From: Candidatus Zipacnadia bacterium
GTDB lineage: Bacteria; Armatimonadota; Zipacnadia; Zipacnadales; Zipacnadaceae
Direction of reading: 5' to 3'
NCBI GenBank assembly: GCA_029821415.1
Contig: JALGTJ010000066.1
Location: 1-5,934 of the forward strand
DNA: 5,934 nt
Below, one piece after another: positions 1-5,049 of this stretch; position 1 is the first letter of the stretch; each line of letters opens with the position of its first letter. The position numbers were made by a program, and so were the translations under genes. The notes below the pieces were generated by a model. It saw only the letters and a program-made list of their open reading frames with translations. It did not search any database and was not told where the DNA came from.

Positions 1-837
1 CTGGGCACCGGGGAAATCTTCCTTCACAAACTCCCCCTCCAACATAGCCTCTACCCGTACCCCCAGCAGCAGATGGTTGCGGCCCTTGCGCTGGGCCACC
101 TCGTCCAGCATCTTCCGAGTGTCCCGCACCATCTGCGTGAGAATCGGATAGTTATTAAGAGGGTCGGAAATCATATGGTACCAGCGCTTGAAGTCAAATT
201 CAATCCCGTCTATGTCGTAGTTCTCGGCTACCTCCCGGAAGATAGCCATACGGTGGTCATAGACCTCGGGTATGGCTGGATCCAGGCAGTTGCGCCCGGG
301 GATGGCCCAATCTTTGTGGGCCCGGCCAAAGTCATACAGGTCGAGTTCTCCGCGTCCGAAGTCCTCGGCATTCATCCGATAACTGGCCACAATCAGCACT
401 CCGCGCTCGCGGCAGGCCTCTATGGTGATAGTCAAAGGGTCGGTCCCTAAGTCCAGCAGTTTGCGCATAGCCGCACCTTCACGTTCAGCCTGCTCTGGCT
501 TGGTGTTCGGCCAGACTGCCTTGGTGACCTCGGCGTGATACTTGTCCCAGGTGGTAGCAACCTTACTGCGATAGATCACCGGGTCCGGCATCCCCACGTT
601 CTGGGCCAGAACTCCGGGTTGAACGTCTAGGAGACACTCGACAAAATGTTTGTACTCCTCGACGGTAATGTCGCCGCCCGAGCTGGACCCGAGTATGTGG
701 TTTATGTCGCTGTTGAGGATTGTCCCTAATTGTTTGCCATTTTCGGGGACCTCCGGTGACGCTGTCGAGCCTCCGGTTACCAGCGAATAAGTAACCAGTA
801 ATCCTGCTGCCCACAACAAAAGGTTACTTCCTGACAT
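1..837 (-). CDS. TIM-barrel glycoside hydrolase-like protein, C-terminus cut by window edge
   Basis: An open frame of 279 codons runs from the ATG at 837 to the left edge without a stop. The start is supported by AGGGAG about 8 nt upstream. Residues 1-27 resemble a weak signal peptide (hydrophobic LLLWAAGLLVTYSLV, then a possible STA|SPE cleavage site), so export is likely. The body looks like an unnamed TIM-barrel family related to GHL10-type glycoside hydrolases: LNSDINHIL (41-49), LLDVQPGVLAQNVGMPDPVIYRS (69-91), RERGVLIVASYRMNAED (143-159), LDPAIPEVYDHRM (185-197) and the acidic strand motif YDIDGIEFDFKRW (207-219), whose Glu and Asp are candidate active-site residues. The expected C-terminal third, about 200 residues, is missing here, but its counterpart survives in the pseudogene at 4439-5049. 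The gene follows the two prepilin-like genes on the same strand. Substrate is unknown; a role in polysaccharide breakdown is inferred. Confidence 0.8.
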   Translation of the reverse strand, partial: MSGSNLLLWAAGLLVTYSLVTGGSTASPEVPENGKQLGTILNSDINHILGSSSGGDITVEEYKHFVECLLDVQPGVLAQNVGMPDPVIYRSKVATTWDKYHAEVTKAVWPNTKPEQAEREGAAMRKLLDLGTDPLTITIEACRERGVLIVASYRMNAEDFGRGELDLYDFGRAHKDWAIPGRNCLDPAIPEVYDHRMAIFREVAENYDIDGIEFDFKRWYHMISDPLNNYPILTQMVRDTRKMLDEVAQRKGRNHLLLGVRVEAMLEGEFVKEDFPGAQ

Positions 838-910
838 AGCTAGTCTCCCTTCTATAATGTGTGCACTTTATTGCTCCCCGCACGGGGATTTCCCTCGCCT
901 GAAACTACCG

Positions 911-934
911 GGGGGCGCGGGCAACCGCACCCCC
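911..934 (-). other. GC-rich stem-loop in the leader of the hydrolase gene
   Basis: Read on the minus strand, GGGGGTGCG pairs with CGCGCCCCC around a 6-nt loop, giving 9 pairs with one G-U wobble. On the plus strand the same position is an A-C mismatch, so the fold fits a minus-strand RNA better. No T-run follows, so it is not a standard intrinsic terminator. It lies between prepilin-like gene 1 and the hydrolase gene and could separate or stabilise their messages. A smaller stem-loop, CCCC/GGGG at 876-887, lies nearer the hydrolase start. Confidence 0.5.
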
Positions 935-971
935 TAATATCCACTCAGAACCGAGTTGATCTACCCGTTCA

Positions 972-990
972 CTGAGGTGGATAGCCTCAG
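972..990 (-). other. Stem-loop just downstream of prepilin-like gene 1
   Basis: CTGAGG at 972-977 and CCTCAG at 985-990 form a perfect 6-bp stem with a 7-nt loop, about 20 nt after the stop codon of the upstream prepilin-like gene. There is no T-run, so a role in 3' end processing or message stability is more likely than termination. A similar stem-loop sits after the second copy, at 1937-1951. Confidence 0.4.
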
Positions 991-1009
991 CTACTCAGGA
1001 CTGGCCCGG

Positions 1010-1726
1010 TTAAGGCCACGCCCCCGGATTGGGAGTGGTAAAGGCATCCGGAGTATGGAGCCAAAGCATGCACAGTGCATGGTCAGCTTCCATCGCAGCT
1101 AAGTCCCAAGTGCCATCCCCCCGAACCTGCTCAATAGGCAACCACTTGGCATGCCCATCAAGATAGGCTACATTTTGGCCGCCGTTGTGCACCTCAGCCC
1201 AGGCAGCATGCATCCAGTAGGTAGGATCCGACAGGGGCCGACCGTCACGGACGGCGCACATGGGGCAGCGGGTATAGATATGGCAACCGCCCGGTGGGTA
1301 GTCCTCCCCAAACAACATGCTCTCGGCCGGCCTCGCTATCTGCCCGTACTTCTGAGCCGTCTGGCCCACCGTCGGGCTACCAGTCATGTGAATGTAGTTC
1401 TCCCCGTAGCTGCCATACACGCCCGTCCCCTCCAAGCTGGGGCACCAGAGGATTTGGGCGTTCTTTATGTACGGCTCGATCAGTTGGGGCCAGTAGCCAT
1501 ACTGCCAGCCCAAGGGATGGGTCATCGGTATGATCTTGTCGTCGTAGTCTGCGGCGTACATCATCGCCCCCAGATCTATCTGTTTGATGTTAGACAGACA
1601 GCTCGTCTGCCGGGCCTTTTCCCTGGCCTTGGCGAAGACCGGGAATAGAATTGCTGCCAGGATTGCAATAATCGCAATCACCACCAGCAACTCTATGAGG
1701 GTAAACCCTCTTGGCTTGCTAAGCAT
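1010..1726 (-). CDS. Type IV prepilin-like (pseudopilin) protein, copy 1
   Basis: The protein has 238 residues. The start at 1726 is fixed by a near-perfect AAAGGAGGTGA 5 nt upstream; the longer frame from 1780 overlaps this site and is not preferred. Residues 1-7 (MLSKPRG) form the basic prepilin leader, with expected prepilin-peptidase cleavage before F8 and the conserved Glu at position 5 of the mature form (E12). A hydrophobic helix spans about residues 8-30, followed by FAKAREKARQTSCLSNIKQ. The C-terminal part has VHNGGQNVAYLDGHAKWL (179-196), the H...DGH signature common in DUF1559-like pseudopilins of Planctomycetes and Armatimonadota. Cysteines at 148, 154 and 157 (CPMC) could bind metal or form disulfides. 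Function is probably a minor pilin, a secretion pseudopilin or an exported surface protein; the exact role is unknown. Close paralogue of the gene at 1965-2723. Confidence 0.92.
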   Translation of the reverse strand: MLSKPRGFTLIELLVVIAIIAILAAILFPVFAKAREKARQTSCLSNIKQIDLGAMMYAADYDDKIIPMTHPLGWQYGYWPQLIEPYIKNAQILWCPSLEGTGVYGSYGENYIHMTGSPTVGQTAQKYGQIARPAESMLFGEDYPPGGCHIYTRCPMCAVRDGRPLSDPTYWMHAAWAEVHNGGQNVAYLDGHAKWLPIEQVRGDGTWDLAAMEADHALCMLWLHTPDAFTTPNPGAWP

Positions 1727-1790
1727 TGTGTTCACCTCCTTTCGTTGTGGATTCGGAATTGTAGTGCTGACATGTTTCATGGTTACTGCT
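1727..1790 (-). promoter_or_regulatory. Conserved 64-nt leader with perfect Shine-Dalgarno, copy 1
   Basis: The Shine-Dalgarno AAAGGAGGTGA lies at 1732-1742 with 8 nt from GGAGG to the ATG. The whole leader differs from the one before copy 2 (2724-2787) at only three positions. An in-frame ATG at 1780 could encode an 18-residue N-terminal extension (MKHVSTTIPNPQRKEVNT). Such an extension would place the prepilin leader internally, so leader RNA is the simpler reading. Confidence 0.7.
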
Positions 1791-1936
1791 TCTTCCTGCG
1801 CCCGGTAGGCACACGGATATAGGTCGGCTCCATGACAGCTTCACCACGGCGCAGTGCCACCTGTAGGGGTGCGTCAATTATTTTTTGCTTCACTCGATTG
1901 CCCGAGAGAGACATAGCGCCTCACTGCCGTGCTCGG

Positions 1937-1951
1937 CCTGAGCTGCTCAGG
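1937..1951 (-). other. Stem-loop just downstream of prepilin-like gene 2
   Basis: CCTGAG (1937-1942) and CTCAGG (1946-1951) form a perfect 6-bp stem with a 3-nt loop, 13 nt after the stop codon of the second prepilin-like gene. There is no T-run. It is the positional equivalent of the stem-loop at 972-990. Confidence 0.4.
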
Positions 1952-1964
1952 ACTGGCCCGGTCA

Positions 1965-2723
1965 CTAACGAAGGTTCGGCGGCCACGCCGAGGGATCCGG
2001 ATGGGTAAACGCATCCGGGGTGTGCATCCACCGCATGCACAGATCGTGGTCCGCCTCCATGGCAGCTAAGTTCCAGGTACCATCCCCCCGAATCTGCTCA
2101 ATGGGCAACCACTTGGCATGCCCATCGTAATAGGCCGTGTTTTGGCCGTTGTTGTGCCGATCAGCCCAGGCACCATGCATCCAGTAGGTAGGATCCGACA
2201 GGGGCCGACCCTGACGGAGGGCGCACATGGGGCAGACGGAATAACAATTACACCTCGGCGGGTCGTCCTCCACAAACAACATGCTCTCTGCTGGCCGCGC
2301 TACATCGCCGTATTTCGTGGCACGCTGGCCCACACAGCCGGTGCTTATATAATAGTCAAAGCCGGCGTCCCTATTACACGCGTGCGGCCACATGTTCTTT
2401 CCGTAGCTGCCATACCGGTTCGTCGCGTCCAAGCTGGGGCACCAGAGCATCTCGTAGTTCCGTAGGTACGGCTGGATCAGGTCAGGCCAATAATGCCACG
2501 AGCCGCCAGTAACTATCCCAAACCAAACGATGTGGTCGTCGTAGTCTGCGGCGTACATTATCGCCGCCAGCCCAAGCTGTTTCATGTTGCTCAGACAACT
2601 GGTTTGATAAGCCTTCTCCCGAGCCTTCGCAAAGACGGGAAATAGAATTGCCGCCAGGATTGCGATAATCGCAATCACCACCAGCAGCTCTATGAGGGTA
2701 AACCCTCTTCGCTTGCTAAGCAT
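1965..2723 (-). CDS. Type IV prepilin-like (pseudopilin) protein, copy 2
   Basis: The protein has 252 residues and starts at 2723 behind the same AAAGGAGGTGA (2729-2739) as copy 1. MLSKRRG is the basic leader, with predicted cleavage before F8, E12 as Glu+5, and a helix over about residues 8-30. In the first 63 residues 56 are identical to copy 1, and the last 110 are also very similar (DGRPLSDPTYWMH-like block, DGHAKWLPIEQ, GDGTW, HTPDAFT). The middle, about residues 64-140, has diverged and is longer here, with extra cysteines at 116 and 130. A further cluster is C158, C160, C164, C167. The H...YYDGH signature is at 190-202. Likely an exported pseudopilin or surface protein assembled or processed by a type IV pilus-like system encoded elsewhere. 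Its four C-terminal residues PNLR are absent from copy 1. Confidence 0.92.
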   Translation of the reverse strand: MLSKRRGFTLIELLVVIAIIAILAAILFPVFAKAREKAYQTSCLSNMKQLGLAAIMYAADYDDHIVWFGIVTGGSWHYWPDLIQPYLRNYEMLWCPSLDATNRYGSYGKNMWPHACNRDAGFDYYISTGCVGQRATKYGDVARPAESMLFVEDDPPRCNCYSVCPMCALRQGRPLSDPTYWMHGAWADRHNNGQNTAYYDGHAKWLPIEQIRGDGTWNLAAMEADHDLCMRWMHTPDAFTHPDPSAWPPNLR

Positions 2724-2787
2724 TGTGTTCACCTCCTTTCGTTGTGGATTCCGAATCGTAGTGCTGACATGTTTCATAGTTACTGCT
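2724..2787 (-). promoter_or_regulatory. Conserved 64-nt leader with perfect Shine-Dalgarno, copy 2
   Basis: Identical to the leader of copy 1 except at three positions. The Shine-Dalgarno is at 2729-2739. The long frame starting upstream at 2837 would add 38 non-prepilin residues and is rejected in favour of the ATG at 2723. Confidence 0.7.
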
Positions 2788-2839
2788 CCGTTCTGCACCC
2801 CGTAGGCGCAAGGATTGGCGGCTTGTTCAGCCCACACGC

Positions 2840-2874
2840 AAAAATCCGCCCTCGCAACTACGGCGAGCGCGGAT
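2840..2874 (-). terminator. Intrinsic terminator after the GntR gene / before prepilin-like gene 2
   Basis: On the minus strand ATCCGC pairs with GCGGAT (6 bp), then a single G-G mismatch, then CTCGC pairs with GCGAG (5 bp) around a 7-nt loop. Five T follow (2840-2844). It lies about 200 nt after the regulator's stop codon and about 120 nt before the prepilin-like start. It most likely ends the regulator message, or it could attenuate read-through into the prepilin genes. Confidence 0.7.
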
Positions 2875-2879
2875 ATAGC
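2874..2879 (-). promoter_or_regulatory. Candidate -10 element TATATC upstream of prepilin-like gene 2
   Basis: CTATATCCG is conserved upstream of both prepilin-like genes (TATATC at 2874-2879 here; the copy 1 equivalent is in ACCTATATCCGTG, about 1814-1826). It matches TATAAT at four of six positions, but no good -35 element is present at 17 nt. It is offered only because the spot is conserved between the duplicated units. Confidence 0.25.
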
Positions 2880-2907
2880 TCAGGGCGATAGCAGGTTGAC
2901 CACGCCT

Positions 2908-2918
2908 TGGTGGCACCA
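2908..2918. promoter_or_regulatory. Perfect inverted repeat, candidate GntR-type operator
   Basis: TGGTGGCACCA has 5-bp arms around a single central base and fits the TGGTNNNACCA pattern known for FadR-type GntR regulators. It lies about 30 bp upstream of the candidate -10 of prepilin-like gene 2 and downstream of the GntR gene. The equivalent stretch of copy 1 keeps only the core GTGGCAC. Short inverted repeats can occur by chance. Confidence 0.35.
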
Positions 2919-3077
2919 GTAGGCAACCGCCAGTTATGTTTTGCTTCGCTCGATTACCCGAAGGGAACATAGCCCTCACGCCGAGCGGATCAAGATCGCA
3001 CCAATTACAACAGAATCACACGATTGCCCCAATAACTGCTACCGGTATGAAATCGCGTTGCCATGTGGGCAGCGCTT

Positions 3078-3773
3078 CTACTGCGACCCGCCAGACCTTG
3101 CTATTGCTACGGCCTCTGTATTGGCGAGGTAGCGCGCCGCTATGCCTGTCACATGCTGGTAGGCAGCCTGCCGGGCCTGCTGCTCATCACGTTTTTCTAT
3201 AGCCTGGACGATCTTATGGTGTTCGTGCAGGGTGTCCCAGGGAGCGTTGGATGTCATCTGAGCCGTTACGATCCCCGGTAGAAATGTTGCCCTTATAATA
3301 TTGTCCCCGTTGCCAATGGTCGCTATCGTGTCAGTACCACAGTTGTCAACCAAATACAGGTGAAAGGCCAGGTCAGTCTCCCGATACGCCGTGCGATCTC
3401 CGGTACGCTCTTCCAGTTGTTTGATCAAGTTCCACAGTAGGGCGATCTGTTCGTCGCTCCCACGGATTGCCATGTAGGCAGCAGCGCTACCCTCGATCAC
3501 TGCTCGCAATTCGTATAAGTCATGCAACTGCTGTGGCGTGTATTTAGCAACAAAAAAGCCCCGATTGGCCCGCTTGGAGACCAATCCTTCAGCTACCAGA
3601 ATGTTCAATGCACCAACTACCGGGGTGGTGCTGACGCCCAACTCCTCGGTCAACTCTTCCAAAAACAGGTGTTCACCAGGCCAGTATTCTCCGGCGGCCA
3701 GCTTATTCAGCAGCGCCCGATGTACGGCTTCCAGTACCGTCTCGTCTTGTGGTTTGAGCTCTAAAGTGCTCAT
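3078..3773 (-). CDS. GntR-family transcriptional regulator, FCD (FadR-type) ligand domain
   Basis: The protein has 231 residues, a usual length for this family. Residues about 10-77 form the winged helix-turn-helix (VHRALLNKLAAGEYWPGE, LTEELGVSTTPVVGALNILVAEGLV, then the wing RGFFVAKYT). Residues about 82-218 form the all-helical FCD domain, with the family's metal or ligand set visible as D134, H138 (DLAFH), H185 (EHHKIVQAIEKRD) and H207. FCD regulators usually bind small carboxylates or sugar acids and control catabolic operons, so a similar role at this locus is inferred. Odd: the recognition helix, normally SRTPVREAL, reads STTPVVGAL, so the two conserved arginines are T49 and V53. DNA specificity must be unusual, or binding is weakened. 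The start at 3773 has a weak AGG 4 nt upstream, but the consensus promoter just upstream supports it. Confidence 0.93.
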   Translation of the reverse strand: MSTLELKPQDETVLEAVHRALLNKLAAGEYWPGEHLFLEELTEELGVSTTPVVGALNILVAEGLVSKRANRGFFVAKYTPQQLHDLYELRAVIEGSAAAYMAIRGSDEQIALLWNLIKQLEERTGDRTAYRETDLAFHLYLVDNCGTDTIATIGNGDNIIRATFLPGIVTAQMTSNAPWDTLHEHHKIVQAIEKRDEQQARQAAYQHVTGIAARYLANTEAVAIARSGGSQ

Positions 3774-3811
3774 ATGACCTACTTAAAAGAAGAAATCTAA
3801 CTTTATCTTTG

Positions 3812-3840
3812 ATTATATCGTTAATTTGCATATTTGTCAA
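3812..3840 (-). promoter_or_regulatory. Perfect-consensus sigma-70-type promoter for the GntR gene
   Basis: On the minus strand TTGACA (3835-3840) and TATAAT (3812-3817) are separated by exactly 17 bp in an AT-rich stretch. They lie 38 bp upstream of the regulator's ATG at 3773. Both hexamers match consensus fully. A promoter this strong in front of a regulator usually implies repression, possibly self-repression. Confidence 0.85.
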
Positions 3841-3847
3841 GGCGCGC

Positions 3848-3860
3848 ACCAAAAACTGGT
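3848..3860. promoter_or_regulatory. Short inverted repeat just upstream of the GntR promoter
   Basis: ACCA and TGGT flank a 5-nt centre (ACCAAAAACTGGT), 7 bp upstream of the -35 element. The position suits an upstream regulatory site. The half-sites are the same tetramers as in the repeat at 2908-2918 but in the opposite order, so a shared binding protein is uncertain. Confidence 0.25.
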
Positions 3861-3976
3861 ATCCTTGTGGTATTCGATTCTGCTCCTGGGGTTTGTCACT
3901 GACCTAATAGTATGAAAAAGAAGGGCGCTGTGAGGGCGGGTGGCATTGGATGTTATTATAGGCTGTGTCACCTTAC

Positions 3977-4171
3977 TCACCAGGAGGCCCCAGAATGATG
4001 TACATCGGCATTTGACATTGATTCCACGAACACAGTCGCCCCAATCTGTGACAACTTTTTCAACAATTCTTCCATCGGAGGGCCAGGCTTCCTGTAGGAC
4101 TCCGGCAACAAATGTCCCCATTGTCCCCAGAAGAAGCGAGTTTTTTCCTGCCTCCACCACTGCTCAGACAT
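3977..4171 (-). pseudogene. N-terminal fragment of a possible TIM-barrel hydrolase-like gene
   Basis: A 64-codon frame starts at the ATG at 4171 behind a GGGGGGTGA Shine-Dalgarno (4176-4184), so initiation looks real. The protein begins MSEQWWRQEKTRFFWGQWGH, has a predicted helix MEELLKKLSQIG (33-44) and then a strand-like ATVFVES (45-51). This is the layout of the first beta-alpha-beta of cytosolic TIM-barrel glycoside-hydrolase-like proteins that begin with WW and continue GA-x-VFVE. The frame ends in a TGA after VHHSGASW, and no other frame downstream continues a recognisable domain before the GntR promoter. It is therefore read as the 5' remnant of a gene whose remaining several hundred codons were deleted. 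The family assignment is a resemblance only; a genuine small protein cannot be excluded. Confidence 0.5.
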
Positions 4172-4438
4172 AGTTTCACCCCCCATTTGCTGGGCTGATA
4201 GCGACAAGCCCAAAAACTACAACACTGTCATACATCCAAGGAGAATGCCCAGGACTGCTTTGCTATTGGTTGTGTGCCCAATTGCCACTTTGGGGCCACC
4301 TCCGGTGCTCCGCGCCATAGATTGTGAGACTTTTGGCAAAGTCACCTCTCCACAATGAAAGAGTACCTCCTAGGGTTGGGACGAACCGGTTTGCGGCTTA
4401 CGGCTGCTGAGTTTTCGTTGCGAATTCGCCGCTAAAGT
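4172..4438. other. Non-coding stretch between two gene remnants
   Basis: No convincing gene, RNA or mobile-element end was seen here. It holds a 10-bp perfect palindrome GCGAATTCGC (4420-4429) just beyond the stop of the hydrolase pseudogene, and short open frames on both strands that lack good initiation signals. Confidence 0.5.
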
Positions 4439-5049
4439 CTATCTGCTTGTGTACACGCTGATATCCATTGGCCGCTGGCAGTAATCGGCAAGCTCTTGCG
4501 GATCATCCATTACTGACAGCACCTGGGCCTGGATGGCTGCGCCGCCCTGGCCATAGCCGTAGTATTCACACCACAGATTGGGCACATCGGCCTGGAATAG
4601 GTGAAAGTACCAATTGAAGGTGCTGATGCCGTCGGCTCCTTCATCGTAGATCTGGCGGCCTAGTTGGCAGAATCCCTGCTTGTAGCGGGTGAGCCGAGCC
4701 GCGTCGTCGGCCCCAATAGGCCCTATCTCCTGCTGTATATCTTCTTCCAGCCAAGCCGGCAACGGAGATAGCGTCGGGTATATGCCCACCTGGGTGCCCG
4801 CAGCCAGTTCCGTGAACTCTTGGGTGCGGGGCAGGCCCGGCCAACGTGGCCAGAAGAGCGTGGGGCAGACATAGTCCACCAGGCCCTGCTCTATCCAGGT
4901 CCCCACATCAAGGCCGAGATCGTCACAGGAGGGATGCCCGTTCCTGCTCCTGGAAACTCTTCTCTTACCAACTGCCCTTCCAGCAGTGGCCCAACCCGCA
5001 CTCCCAGCAGTAGATGATTGCTTCCCTTGCACTGGGCCACCTCATCGAG
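4439..5049 (-). pseudogene. Frameshifted C-terminal remnant of a TIM-barrel hydrolase-like gene, paralogue of the gene at 1-837
   Basis: Two frames join to give the C-terminal part of the same family as the left-edge gene. From 5049 to about 4945 the frame reads LDEVAQCKGSNHLLLGVRV...LLEG...FPGA; 26 of 35 residues match residues 244-278 of the left-edge protein, and the DNA is visibly similar. Near 4930-4945 the frame changes, as after a one-base loss, and continues from about 4939 as HPSCDDLGLDVGTWIEQGLVDYVCP, then GTQVGIYPTL, YDEGADGISTFNWYF (late barrel strands of this family) and VMDDPQELADY, ending with a TAG at 4439. Everything before LDEVAQ is missing: at about 5047 the sequence switches to a DUF4838 gene on the other strand. 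Truncation plus frameshift make it a pseudogene unless the contig contains errors. Confidence 0.75.

Larger units (their letters stand above)
972..1936 (-). repeat. Tandem duplication, copy 1 (prepilin-like gene plus flanks)
   Basis: This unit matches 1937-2990 in order: a 3' stem-loop, the shared 17-mer CTCAGGACTGGCCCGGT (994-1010; copy 2 at 1946-1962), the prepilin-like gene, a conserved 64-nt leader (1727-1790, 61 of 64 identical to 2724-2787), and a distal segment beginning TTTTGCTTC (1883-1924, matching 2939-2979). Gene and flanks were therefore duplicated together. The outer boundaries are approximate. Confidence 0.75.
1937..2990 (-). repeat. Tandem duplication, copy 2 (prepilin-like gene plus flanks)
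   Basis: Direct-repeat partner of 972-1936. It is longer mainly because of an insert of about 57 nt in the leader, between the shared CTATATCCG and the shared sequence before the 64-nt leader. That insert carries most of the terminator hairpin at 2840-2874, which copy 1 lacks. The distal similarity (TTTTGCTTC, then ACATAG, then TCAC) spans 2939-2979 and fades by about 2990. Confidence 0.75.

Noticed and set aside
73..450. Plus-strand open frame of 125 codons
   Set aside because: It is antisense to the hydrolase-like gene, whose conserved motifs are on the minus strand.
1151..1648. Plus-strand open frame of 165 codons
   Set aside because: Antisense shadow of prepilin-like gene 1; a similar shadow appears opposite copy 2 at 2118-2465.
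1724..1780. Longer prepilin-like frame starting at MKHVSTTI
   Set aside because: The ATG at 1726 has a near-perfect Shine-Dalgarno and gives a classic prepilin leader; the extension would bury the leader and has no good site of its own.
1875..1880. TTGACG on the minus strand upstream of prepilin-like gene 1 as a -35 element
   Set aside because: No -10-like sequence lies 16-18 bp downstream, and the equivalent site in copy 2 reads CTGGCG.
3837..4160. Minus-strand open frame of 107 codons
   Set aside because: No recognisable domain. It overlaps the better-supported 64-codon fragment and reaches into the consensus promoter of the GntR gene.
4245..4358. Plus-strand 37-codon frame beginning MPRTALLLVV, resembling a signal peptide
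   Set aside because: The AAGGAG is only one base from the ATG, the frame stops early, and no mature domain follows.
5014..5046. ATG at 5014 as the start of the DUF4838 protein
   Set aside because: The codons between 5014 and 5046 are antisense to the conserved part of the hydrolase pseudogene, there is no ribosome binding site, and the family's N-terminal region is missing.
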